From the NCBI GenBank assembly GCA_963714995.1, contig CAVQQP010000005.1, forward strand, positions 1 to 64,000: a stretch of DNA of 64,000 nt. Reading direction: 5' to 3'. The notes under the pieces were generated by a model. It made no database searches, was not told the origin of the DNA, and saw nothing but the letters and a program-made list of their open reading frames with translations. A program made the position numbers and the translations under genes. Origin of the DNA: Prado023 sp963714995 (GTDB lineage: Bacteria > Actinomycetota > Actinomycetes > S36-B12 > CAIYMF01). Positions 29,052-38,945 of the stretch are shown one piece after another; position 1 is the first letter of the stretch; each line of letters starts with the position of its first letter.

Positions 29052-29834
29052 TCACAGGGCGGGGAGCAGACCACCGACGATGGGGGCGATCCCGAGCAGC
29101 GCGAAGGCGGGCAGCAGGCACAGGCCCAGCGGCAGGACGGCGCGCACGGCGGTGGACCGCACCTCGGCCAGCGCGGCCGCGGAGGCCTCCGAGCGAAGGT
29201 CCTCGGCCGACTGCGCGAGCAGGGCCGCCAGCGGCGCACCCGTCCGGCTGGATCGGGCCACCGCCCTGGCCACGCCACCGAGGCCGGGCGCCTGCGCCAA
29301 CCCTGCCCACGCGCTCTCGACCGGCTCGCCGAGCTGCGCCCGACGATGGACGCCCACCAGGAGATCACCCGCCGGACCACCGATCGCGCGGGCCACCACG
29401 GGGATCGCATGCTCGAGGGGCACCCCCGCCATGAGCGCGGCCGAGAGCAGGTCGGCCACCAGGGGCGCCGCGCGGACCAGCTCGAGGCGCTCCCGGCGCA
29501 CCCGTGCCGGCTCAAGGCGCCCGATCAGCCCCGGCAGGACCAGTGCGACCGCCACTCCCAGGGCCCCGCCGACAGCCCCACCGAGGAGCAGCCAGATGGC
29601 AGCCCCGGCGAGGGCCCCGACCGCACGGACCGTGCCAGCCGTCATCCCGGTCGGTGGATCCGATCCTGGCTGCCGCCCGCCTCCCCGGCTCCCCGGCAGT
29701 CCGGGCAACCCCTCGGGACCGGGTCCCGCACGGCCACCTGACCGGCCCCAGTGCCCGGGGCCGGCACCGGGGAGCAACCAGAGCCCGGCCGCGAGGGCCG
29801 CGAGCAGTGTGGCGGCCACCAGCGCCGGGCTCAC
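29052..29834 (-). CDS. TadC-like type II secretion system F domain protein
   Basis: Inner-membrane platform protein of the Flp/Tad apparatus. Residues 1-25 are a hydrophobic segment (VSPALVAATLLAALAAGLWL), followed by a Gly/Pro-rich loop, a second pair of segments (AIWLLLGGAVGGALGVAVAL) and the T2SSF cytoplasmic helical domain (LVADLLSAALMAGVPLEHAI, then TGAPLAALLAQSAEDLRSEA). The C-terminus has the last membrane helix, VLPLGLCLLPAFALLGIAPI. The GTG at 29834 overlaps the tadB stop by four bases (GTGA). At 260 residues it matches actinobacterial TadC. Confidence 0.85.
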   Translation of the reverse strand: MSPALVAATLLAALAAGLWLLPGAGPGHWGRSGGRAGPGPEGLPGLPGSRGGGRQPGSDPPTGMTAGTVRAVGALAGAAIWLLLGGAVGGALGVAVALVLPGLIGRLEPARVRRERLELVRAAPLVADLLSAALMAGVPLEHAIPVVARAIGGPAGDLLVGVHRRAQLGEPVESAWAGLAQAPGLGGVARAVARSSRTGAPLAALLAQSAEDLRSEASAAALAEVRSTAVRAVLPLGLCLLPAFALLGIAPIVGGLLPAL

Positions 29835-30511
29835 AGCCTGCCCTGGGTGGTCGCCACCATGTGCCGCAACCAGGCCATGCCCAGCATCTGCAGGCAGAGC
29901 CCGGCCAGGAGCACGCCCCGACCGACCCAGCTGCCGGTCAACCACGTCAACGGCGCGGCCCCGATCCACTGGCCGATCAGAAGTCCCAGCAGGGGCAGCC
30001 CGGCCAGAAGGCGCGCAGAGGTCCGCACGGCCGCGACCTCGGCGTTGAGCTGGGCGTCCGCCTCGGCCCCCGCCCGCAGGCCCCCCGCAAGGCGGGACAC
30101 CGCCAGGGCCAGGCCGGCGCCCGACCGCTCGGACACCTCCCAGCAGGCGGCCAGGCCGCGCAGCGCATGCGCTCCGGGGGCGCGCGCGTCGGTGCGCAGG
30201 GCATCGGCCACATCCATGCCCGCACGACTCGCCGCCACGGCCCGCGGGCAGGGATGCGGGTCCAGCCCCACCACGGCGGACTGCAGCGCCACACCGGTCG
30301 GCTGACCAGCGGCGAGCTCCGCCGCCAGCGCCGACAGCAGCTCCAGGATCGGGGGCGGGTCGGGCTGGCGCAGCCGGCCGAGGAGGCCCTGGACCCTGCT
30401 CGGTGCCGGGGAGGACCCGGTCCCGCCCGGCACCGGGCGCGTCGGCCAGAGCAGCAGCACCGCGCCCGCGGCTGCCACCGCCGCGCAGAGCACCAGCACC
30501 TCCCGGGTCAC
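29831..30511 (-). CDS. TadB-like type II secretion system F domain protein
   Basis: Second platform protein of the Tad system. It has an N-terminal helix (EVLVLCAAVAAAGAVLLLWP), a Pro-rich cytosolic linker, a T2SSF helical bundle (LLSALAAELAAGQPTGVALQ, then DVADALRTDARAPGAHALRG and CWEVSERSGAGLALAVSRLA) and C-terminal membrane helices (LLAGLPLLGLLIGQWIGAAP, VLLAGLCLQMLGMAWLRHMV). It is 226 residues, shorter than proteobacterial TadB but usual here. The GTG start overlaps the tadA stop (GTGA), and its own stop overlaps tadC. Confidence 0.85.
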   Translation of the reverse strand: MTREVLVLCAAVAAAGAVLLLWPTRPVPGGTGSSPAPSRVQGLLGRLRQPDPPPILELLSALAAELAAGQPTGVALQSAVVGLDPHPCPRAVAASRAGMDVADALRTDARAPGAHALRGLAACWEVSERSGAGLALAVSRLAGGLRAGAEADAQLNAEVAAVRTSARLLAGLPLLGLLIGQWIGAAPLTWLTGSWVGRGVLLAGLCLQMLGMAWLRHMVATTQGRL

Positions 30512-31662
30512 AAGGGGCTCCCGAGTCGTTCGGCCAGCACGGGGAACCCTCCCGCCGGGTGCAGTGACCCCGCCCGGCGGACCAACGCCGGGCGGACCTC
30601 GGTCCCGTCCGCACCCCTGGTCACGATCCCGAGCTCGGCGACCACGCGGGTCCCGTCCGGCTGGCGCGCGAGGTGCACCACGACGTCGAGGCCGGCGCTG
30701 GCCTGCGCGTGCACACCCGACAGGGTCATCCCGGCGGCCAGGGCCAGCGCGGCCAGTCGGTCGGGCACCGCGGCAGCGCTGTTGGCGTGCACGGTCCCGC
30801 AGCCGCCCTCATGGCCGGTGTTCATCGCGGCCAGGAGGTCCACCACCTCCGCCCCCCGGACCTCGCCGACCACGAGGCGATCCGGGCGCATCCGCAGGGC
30901 CTGGCGCACGAGCATCCGCAGCGGGATCTCGCCCTGCCCCTCGAGGTTGGCCGGTCGGGCTTCGAGGCTCACGACGTGCGGATGCTCCGGGTCCAGCTCG
31001 CAGGTGTCCTCCACGATGACGATCCGCTCCCGCTCAGGCACGATCCCGAGCAGCGCACCGAGGATCGACGTCTTGCCGCTGCCGGTCCCCCCGCTGACCA
31101 GGAACGCCGCGCGGGACCGGATCAGCGCTGCGAGCCATGCCGCCCCCTCGTCGTCGACCGTCCCCGCGGCGACCAGGTCGGGCAGCGCGAACCTGCGCCG
31201 GCTGGGGATCCTCAGCGAGATGGTGGTGCCGCGCACGGACAGCGGCGGGATGACGGCATGCAGTCGCTGGCCGCCGGGCAGGCGGGCGTCCACGTACGGC
31301 GAGGCGTCGTCGAGGCGGCGCCCTGCACGCGAGGCCAGCCGCACGGCCAGCTGCCGGACTGTCGCCTCGTCCGGGAAGGCCACCGGGGCGGGCACCAGGC
31401 CGGCGCCGCGCTCCAGCCACACCTCGTCGGGGGCATTGACCAGGATGTCGGTGACCTCCGGGTCGCGCAGGAGCGGGTCGAGGACGCCCAGGCCGCCCAA
31501 CTCGTCCCCCAGGTCGCGGGTGAGCTGGTCGAGCCCGGGGCGATCGAGCACGAGGCCCGAGGTGCGCACTGCGGCGGTGATGGCCGCCGGGTCCGCGGGG
31601 TGCCGGTCCCGGGCCAGCCGGGAGCGCACGGACTCCACAAGCGCCGGATCCACAGGGCTCAC
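30508..31662 (-). CDS. tadA: TadA/VirB11-type secretion ATPase
   Basis: Hexameric ATPase that powers the Tad pilus or secretion system. Seen: DPEVTDILVNAPDEVWLERG (N-terminal domain), DARLPGGQRLHAVIPPLSVR, Walker A FLVSGGTGSGKTSILGALLG, the Asp box IVIVEDTCELDPEHP, Walker B-like RMRPDRLVVGEVRGAEVVDL and the His box MNTGHEGGCGTVHANSAAAV. The length of 384 residues is normal. The GTG at 31662 overlaps the stop of the CpaE/Ssd-like gene by four bases; the same frame stays open to 31698, but that would overlap the upstream gene further. Confidence 0.95.
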   Translation of the reverse strand: MSPVDPALVESVRSRLARDRHPADPAAITAAVRTSGLVLDRPGLDQLTRDLGDELGGLGVLDPLLRDPEVTDILVNAPDEVWLERGAGLVPAPVAFPDEATVRQLAVRLASRAGRRLDDASPYVDARLPGGQRLHAVIPPLSVRGTTISLRIPSRRRFALPDLVAAGTVDDEGAAWLAALIRSRAAFLVSGGTGSGKTSILGALLGIVPERERIVIVEDTCELDPEHPHVVSLEARPANLEGQGEIPLRMLVRQALRMRPDRLVVGEVRGAEVVDLLAAMNTGHEGGCGTVHANSAAAVPDRLAALALAAGMTLSGVHAQASAGLDVVVHLARQPDGTRVVAELGIVTRGADGTEVRPALVRRAGSLHPAGGFPVLAERLGSPL

Positions 31663-32711
31663 CCGAGCTCCCCCCAGACCTGCGCGCCGAGCTGGCACAG
31701 CGCCCGGCCCGTCCGCCCGGTCAGGAGATCACCGCAGTCGGCGAGCTCCGCGGCACGCCGGAGCCGGGGAACCTCGAGGACCGCGGGAACCCCGAGCTGC
31801 GCAGCCACCTCGTCGGCGGGCAGCCACCCGGAGGGTCGCAGCAGGACCACGACCTGGTGGGTCGCGATGTCCGCCAGGACCCGTCGGCCGGCGACGACCC
31901 CGGCCAGCGTGGCGGGCAGCACCAGCGCCAGGGCGTCCGCGGGACCCAGGAGCCCCACCGGAGGGGCACCGCGCCCGGCATCGACCACTGTGCGACCGAA
32001 CTCCGAGCGCCCGACGCCCAGGATGCCGGCCACCCTGCCCGATCCCGGCGCCCCGACCCGACCGCCCTCCGTGGCCGTCCGGGAGCCGATCCCGCTGCCC
32101 GTGACCACACTCACCGCACCCACCTGGGGCAGGGCCGAGCGCAGGGACGCGGGGTCCAGCGGGTCGGGTGTGTCCGGGATCTGCGACCACCGCGCGCCGG
32201 CGCCCTCCGGGATCCCGAGGGGCAGATCCAGACCCGGGGAGTCAGGGTCGGCATCCACCAGCAGGCAGTCGGAACCCGCTCCCACGGCGCACGCGATGGC
32301 GACGGTCGTGGTCCCCACCCCACCGACCGCTCCCACGACGCCCAGGACGGCCGCTCCGGGCTCCGGGGCCAGCTGCGACACCAGCCACGGCGCCCCGGCC
32401 GGCAGCTCGACCACGTGCGCACTGCCCAGGCGCACCGCGGCCTCCCGGGCCCCGTCGACCTCGCCCGCGCGGCAGATGACGACCACGGGAACACCGGGTG
32501 GACTGGCGCCGACCCGGACTGCGGTCGCCGCACCCGCGATGGCGTCCACGAGCACCAGGTCGACATCCGGTGCGGGGCGGTCCCCGCTGGCCGCCTGGAG
32601 CCCGTCGAACGGATCCAGCGCCGTGACGGACGCACCCGCTCGCGACGCCAGGGACGCCACCTCCAACGCGAGGTCGGCCCGTTGGCCGACCAGCCCGATC
32701 TGCACTGCCAT
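31659..32711 (-). CDS. CpaE/Ssd-like septum-site or pilus-positioning protein
   Basis: ParA/MinD-superfamily protein at the head of the tad operon, like TadZ/CpaE, which position pili, and like mycobacterial Ssd (Rv3660c), linked to septum regulation. The N-terminal ~125 residues form a receiver-like domain (IGLVGQRADLALEVASLASR). A deviant P-loop follows, LGVVGAVGGVGTTTVAIACA, with Thr where MinD has Lys, as in many TadZ proteins. Then comes LLVDADPDSPGLDLPLGIPE and a C-terminal GRTVVDAGRGAPPVGLLGPA. At 350 residues it is a standard length. The ATG at 32711 lies 60 bases downstream of the 16-bp DnaA-box-like element. Confidence 0.85.
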   Translation of the reverse strand: MAVQIGLVGQRADLALEVASLASRAGASVTALDPFDGLQAASGDRPAPDVDLVLVDAIAGAATAVRVGASPPGVPVVVICRAGEVDGAREAAVRLGSAHVVELPAGAPWLVSQLAPEPGAAVLGVVGAVGGVGTTTVAIACAVGAGSDCLLVDADPDSPGLDLPLGIPEGAGARWSQIPDTPDPLDPASLRSALPQVGAVSVVTGSGIGSRTATEGGRVGAPGSGRVAGILGVGRSEFGRTVVDAGRGAPPVGLLGPADALALVLPATLAGVVAGRRVLADIATHQVVVLLRPSGWLPADEVAAQLGVPAVLEVPRLRRAAELADCGDLLTGRTGRALCQLGAQVWGELG

Positions 32712-32770
32712 CGCGCACCCCCTGCGGACCACCCTGCCGCGTTCCGGGCCACTGGCCCAGACCTCGGCGG

Positions 32771-32786
32771 GCGATCTGTGGACAAC
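32771..32786. promoter_or_regulatory. DnaA-box-like element upstream of the ssd-tadABC unit
   Basis: Second copy of GCGATCTGTGGACAAC (also at 29028-29043) with the same orientation relative to the downstream leftward unit. It contains a perfect TTGTCCACA on the opposite strand. Confidence 0.5.
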
Positions 32787-32838
32787 GCGCACCGCGTGGG
32801 CCGCACCGCACCGCCCGGGATGGCGCACCGCGCAAAGC

Positions 32839-32870
32839 GACGGCCCCCGCCGGGGGGTGCGGGGGCCGTC
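32839..32870 (-). terminator. GC-rich hairpin, intrinsic terminator-like
   Basis: Perfect 12-bp inverted repeat GACGGCCCCCGC / GCGGGGGCCGTC around an 8-base G-rich loop. It lies in the 438-base gap between the ssd start and the Fic-like gene stop (33149), so on the minus strand it follows the Fic-like gene and precedes the tad unit. There is no T-run. The remainder of the gap (32871-33148) shows no convincing gene on either strand. Confidence 0.5.
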
Positions 32871-33148
32871 AGAACGTCAGCTCGGGGGGGAGGAGCCAAC
32901 GGTTCGGTCGATCAGGACCGGACAACTAAGCATGGAGTCTGCCCCGCCGGAATGCAACAGGCAGGGCGACCATTGACCGGCCTTCGCCGCTGCGTCGGCT
33001 GTCCCTGGTCACCCATTCCGCCCAGAGCACACAATTCGCCTCCACCGTGCCGGCGTTGCGGCCCGAACAGGCGCCCCAACCCGTCCCGGACGACCGACGC
33101 GGGCGCGCCCCACCGCCGTGCGCTGCGCCCTCCCGAGCGCCGCACCCC

Positions 33149-33940
33149 TCAGGTCGACTCGAGCCACGTCGCCGGTTGCGTGGCCCCGAGCTCCACGGCC
33201 GCTGCCACCAGCCGGATCATCTCGGCCACACCCTCCGGGGAGCCCTGGGCGTAGCCGCGCACGGCTCGGACATAGGCCGGACGACCGGCCGCCTTCAGCC
33301 CGACCTCCGGCGCCCCGAGCATCCCGGGGTCGACCCCTCGCTGGGCCAGCAACAGCCGGGGCAGCGCGCGCGCCACCAGCCCGGACCCCCACCCGAACGG
33401 TCGCAGCGAGGCGATCTCGGCATGCGCCACCGCCGCGACGAGGACCCCGGGGGCGGTGGAGGCGACCAGCACCTGGCTCAGGTCGGACAGCCGCTCAGCG
33501 ACCTCCGCAGCGCTCGGGACCCCGCCGAGGCGCAACGGATCGTCGAGGACCTCCCCCGACCGTGGCCGGCCGAGCTCGGCGTCCGGCGCGAAGCCGCGGG
33601 CGACGATCGCGTGCATCCGGGCCAGGGCCTGCGCCGGCGCGGTGCCGACGATCGCCACGAGGCTGGGCAGCTCGGCGTGCATCGCCACGACGCCGGACAG
33701 GACCCGCCCGATCGGTGAGCTGTCCAGGGCGGCCCCGCTGCGCATCTCCGGCAGGCCGGCCTCGGCCCCGTCGAACCACGCATTGGCCCAGGCCCCGCGC
33801 AGCGCCGACTCCGCGGTGACCTCCTGCTGGGCCCGGCCCACGGCGCGGTCCCAGAGCAGGGCGTCGACCGAGCCCCGTGCGGACTCCACCGCCTCGGCGA
33901 CTCCCGGCAGGTCGAGCAGCCCGAGCAGCGGATCGGCCAC
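33149..33940 (-). CDS. Fic-related protein with degenerate active-site motif
   Basis: 263-residue, mostly helical protein. The stretch VAHAEIASLRPFGWGSGLVAR near residue 171-191 has the position and spacing of the Fic motif (HPFxx GNGRxxR), but the catalytic His is Arg180 and GNGR reads GSGL. The flanking helices (ALARMHAIVARGFAPDAELG, with the following RPRSGEVL flap-like loop) agree with a Fic fold. AMPylation activity is therefore not expected. I recall such proteins beside acs in other actinobacteria, often annotated as oxidoreductase without basis. The GTG at 33940 lies two bases after the acs stop, so the two genes are co-transcribed. Confidence 0.6.
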   Translation of the reverse strand: MADPLLGLLDLPGVAEAVESARGSVDALLWDRAVGRAQQEVTAESALRGAWANAWFDGAEAGLPEMRSGAALDSSPIGRVLSGVVAMHAELPSLVAIVGTAPAQALARMHAIVARGFAPDAELGRPRSGEVLDDPLRLGGVPSAAEVAERLSDLSQVLVASTAPGVLVAAVAHAEIASLRPFGWGSGLVARALPRLLLAQRGVDPGMLGAPEVGLKAAGRPAYVRAVRGYAQGSPEGVAEMIRLVAAAVELGATQPATWLEST

Positions 33941-33942
33941 GC

Positions 33943-35896
<1,954 letters not shown>

Positions 35897-36064
35897 GCTC
35901 GGCCTCCTCGGGCGGTCGGGACCGCAAGGCTATCGGGCGGTGACCCCACCCGGGAGCCGGCCCGACGGGCGCCGTGACGGGGGCACTGGCCGGCGTCAGG
36001 CCGCCCTCCTCCTGTGGACGGGCCCCCTGCCCGTGGCCCGCTCATCTGACAAACTGGTCGTCCC

Positions 36065-37372
36065 ATGGGTGAGCAGCTGTTCGACCGTCCCTCGCTGAGT
36101 GAGCGGGTCTGGCTGCTGCGCGTCCTGCGCCTGGAGACCGTCGGCGGCGTCCTGATGCTCGTCGCGGCAGCGATCGCCCTGGTCTGGGCCAACTCGCAGT
36201 GGGTGGACTCCTACCAGGCCCTGATCAGCACCGAGATCGGCCCCGAGGCGCTGCACCTGCACCTGCCGCTGAGCGTGTGGGCCGCGGACTTCCTGCTCGC
36301 CTTCTTCTTCTTCCTCGCCGGCCTCGAGCTCAAGCACGAGGTGCAGGTGGGCACGCTGAGCAAGCCGTCGCAGGCCGCAGTGCCCGTCGTCGCAGCGATC
36401 GGCGGGATGGTCGTGCCCGCGCTGATCTACCTGGCCTTCACCGGCGGGCTGCCGCTGGAGCGCACGGGCTGGGGCATCCCGATGGCCACGGACATCGCGT
36501 TCGCCCTGGCGGTCCTGGCGATCATGGGACGCGGCCTGCCCCTGGCCCTGCGGGCGTTCCTGCTGACCCTGGCCGTCGTCGACGACCTCGGCGCGATCAC
36601 GGTCATCGCCCTCTTCTACTCCGACAAGTTCCAGCTCGGCTACTTCGTGGCCTCTGTCGTGCTGGTCGGGCTCTGGTGGTTCCTGCAGCACCGGCGGTTC
36701 GAGAGGCGGCGCGCAGCGCTGGCGGTGTACGTGCCCCTGGCCGCGCTGATCTGGTACACGACGCACGAGTCCGGGATCCACGCCACGGTCGCCGGCGTGG
36801 CCATGGGTCTGGCGACGCGCGTGTCCCACGACCCGGGCGAGGAGCAGTCCCCCGGGGACCGGGCCGAGCACGCGCTGCGTCCCTTCGTCGCGGGCTTCGC
36901 CGTGCCGCTGTTCGCGTTCACGAGCGCCGGGGTGACGGTCCGCGACGTGGGGGCCTCGGCCGCGCCGGTCGAGTCCCTGGGTCAGACGCTGTCGTCCCCC
37001 GTGACCCTCGGGGTCCTCGTCGGGCTGCTCGTCGGCAAGCCGATCGGGGTGATCGGCGGGGCCTGGTTGATGGCGCGCTTCACCCGCGCCTCGCTGAACC
37101 CGGCCCTGCGCTGGGCCGATGTGGTGGCGGTCGGGATCCTGGCCGGGATCGGCTTCACCGTCAGCCTGCTGATCGCGGAGCTGGCCTTCAAGAGCTCCCC
37201 CGAGCTGCTGACCGACGCGAAGGTCGGAATCCTGGGCGCCACCTTCGGGGCAGCGGTGCTCTCGGCCCTGGTCCTCGCCCGTCGGAAGCGCGCCCTGGAC
37301 CTGCTCGTGGCCGAGGAGGACACCGACTCCGACGCCGACGGGATCCCCGACGTGTACGAGCGCGAGAGCTAG
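36065..37372 (+). CDS. nhaA: Na+/H+ antiporter NhaA
   Basis: Electrogenic sodium/proton antiporter of the inner membrane. 435 residues with about 12 membrane segments. Conserved elements: MATDIAFALAVLAIMG (TDIAFA), FLLTLAVVDDLGAITVIAL (the two adjacent Asp used for ion binding), LELKHEVQVGTLS and, late, GKPIGVIGGAWLMARF and ILAGIGFTVSLLIAELAF. The C-terminal 30 residues are charged and end in an Asp-rich acidic stretch, EEDTDSDADGIPDVYE, which resembles a calcium-binding thrombospondin-3-type motif; its role is unclear. The ATG at 36065 has no strong ribosome site. Confidence 0.95.
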   Translation: MGEQLFDRPSLSERVWLLRVLRLETVGGVLMLVAAAIALVWANSQWVDSYQALISTEIGPEALHLHLPLSVWAADFLLAFFFFLAGLELKHEVQVGTLSKPSQAAVPVVAAIGGMVVPALIYLAFTGGLPLERTGWGIPMATDIAFALAVLAIMGRGLPLALRAFLLTLAVVDDLGAITVIALFYSDKFQLGYFVASVVLVGLWWFLQHRRFERRRAALAVYVPLAALIWYTTHESGIHATVAGVAMGLATRVSHDPGEEQSPGDRAEHALRPFVAGFAVPLFAFTSAGVTVRDVGASAAPVESLGQTLSSPVTLGVLVGLLVGKPIGVIGGAWLMARFTRASLNPALRWADVVAVGILAGIGFTVSLLIAELAFKSSPELLTDAKVGILGATFGAAVLSALVLARRKRALDLLVAEEDTDSDADGIPDVYERES

Positions 37373-37491
37373 TACGAGCCCGCGAGAGCTGGTCCCGACT
37401 CCCGAGGCCCGGGCAGCCGCACTCCCGCCGGCCACGCAGGCACGGGGCGTCCCGCGGTAGCCTTACGCCGACTTCCCCGAAAGGACCGCGG

Positions 37492-37944
37492 ATGGACAGC
37501 AACACCAACACCAGCGTCAGCACCCTGGTGAACTCCGCCATCACGGATGCCCAGAGCCTCGTGCGCCAGCAGATCGAGCTGGCCAAGGCGGAGGTCACGC
37601 AGAGCGCCAAGCAGGCGGCCGGCGCGTCCGGGCTGCTCATCGGCGCCGCCGTGCTGGGGTTCCTGGCGTTCGTGTTCGCGCTGGTCGCGGGCGCCTACGG
37701 GATCGTCGCCGCCGGGCTTCCGGTGTGGGCCGGCTTCCTGATCGTGGGCGGGATCCTGCTCCTGGTCGCGATCATCCTCGGGCTGGTCGGGAAGTCGCGC
37801 ACGAAGCGGATCACGCCCCCGCAGCGGGCCATCGGCGCGGCTGAGAAGACCAAGGCGTCCCTGTCCGGCATCGGCTCCTCGGCCAAGCCCGGCTCCGCCC
37901 TGGCCCCCGCGACGGACAGCGCAGTCACAGTCCCAGCACCGTGA
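37492..37944 (+). CDS. Phage holin superfamily-like membrane protein (PF07332-type)
   Basis: 150 residues. An amphipathic N-terminus (SLVRQQIELAKAEVTQSAKQ) precedes two membrane segments (LLIGAAVLGFLAFVFALVAG and FLIVGGILLLVAIILGLVG), then an Ala/Ser-rich cytosolic tail. The pattern LxxxExxLAKxE before two helices is the signature of the actinobacterial holin-X family, which is not itself phage-derived. A likely -10 (TAGCCT, 37459-37464) and an AAGGA ribosome site precede the ATG. The stop overlaps the GTG of the epoxide-hydrolase-like gene by four bases. Confidence 0.8.
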   Translation: MDSNTNTSVSTLVNSAITDAQSLVRQQIELAKAEVTQSAKQAAGASGLLIGAAVLGFLAFVFALVAGAYGIVAAGLPVWAGFLIVGGILLLVAIILGLVGKSRTKRITPPQRAIGAAEKTKASLSGIGSSAKPGSALAPATDSAVTVPAP

Positions 37945-38857
37945 CCCTGCTCGACCCTGAGGCGGTCGTCCGGGTCGAGGGGCCATGGACGCACCGGGAC
38001 GTGCCGGCGAACGGCTCCCGGTTCCACGTCGCCGAGATGGGTCAGGGCCCTCTGGTCCTGCTGCTCCACGGATTCCCGACGTTCTGGTGGACCTGGCGGC
38101 ACGCCCTTCCGGCCCTGGCCGGGGCCGGCTACCACGCGGCGGCCATGGACCTGCGTGGCTACGCCGGCTCCGACCACCCCCCGCGCGGATACGACCCGTT
38201 CACCCTCTCCGCGGACGTCAGTGGGGTGATCCGCTCCCTGGGGGCGCGCGACGCGGTCGTGGTCGGCCATGGATGGGGCGGTTTCCTGGCGTGGACGGCC
38301 GCCGTCACCCACCCGGAGGCGATCCGGGCCATCGCCCCCGTGTCGATGCCGCACCCGCGCCGGCTTCGCGCCGCCCTGCTGGGCGACGCCGGACAGCGGC
38401 ATGCCTCGGCCTACGCCTTCGGGTACCAGATGCCGGCGTCCCCCGAGCGCGACCTGCTGGAGAACGGGGCCTCCGAGGTCGGGGACCTGCTGCGGGCATG
38501 GTCGGCCACCCCGACCTGGCCGGACGACCACACCGAGGCCACCTACCGCGCGGCCATGCTGCTGCTGAACACCGCCCACTGTGCGTTGGAGTACCACCGG
38601 TGGGCACTGCGCTCGGTGCCGCGACCCGACGGAATCCGCTACGCCAAGCGGATGAAGGCACCCATCACGGCCCCCGTGCTGCACGTGCAGGGCGCGGCGG
38701 ACCCGACCGTGCTCCCCAGCAGCGCACAGGGCTCCGGCGCCTACGTAACGGGTCCCTACGAGTACGCAGAGATAGCAACGGCAGGACACTTCCCCCACGA
38801 GGAGCGACCCAGAGGAGTTCAACGCCCTGACTGCTCGACTGGCTGGCCACGCTCTGA
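37941..38857 (+). CDS. Alpha/beta hydrolase, EphE-like, lacking the nucleophile (late frameshift)
   Basis: Epoxide-hydrolase-like fold: FHVAEMGQGPLVLLLHGFPT (oxyanion HGFP), AAMDLRGYAGSDHPP, the elbow AVVVGHGWGGFLAW, an acid-site region LHVQGAADPTVLP and the His-containing ATAGHFPHEERP. In the elbow the nucleophile position is Gly111 (GHGWGG) where epoxide hydrolases have Asp (GHDWGG), so classical hydrolysis is not expected. The other two catalytic residues are kept. The 3' end is shifted near 38815: PEEFNAL and LLDWLATL lie in different frames, and the stop at 38855-38857 is the most likely. The GTG start overlaps the holin-like gene. M. tuberculosis EphE occupies the same place beside MarP. 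Confidence 0.75.
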
Positions 38858-38894
38858 TCGTGATCCGATCCAAGTTCTGAGCCGTCGGGCGGCC

Positions 38895-38945
38895 CGAGAG
38901 TTGGAGGAAACCGCTCCCGGCGCTCGAGAGTTGGACGAAATCGCT
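38895..38945. repeat. Two imperfect 21-bp direct repeats, 30-bp period
   Basis: CGAGAGTTGGAGGAAACCGCT (38895-38915) is followed by CGAGAGTTGGACGAAATCGCT (38925-38945), with two mismatches, between the convergent EphE-like and marP genes. No function is evident. Confidence 0.6.

Noticed and set aside
32871..33148. Cys/Arg-containing short frames between the terminator and the Fic-like gene
   Set aside because: No conserved motif, no ribosome site, and composition typical of intergenic GC-rich sequence.
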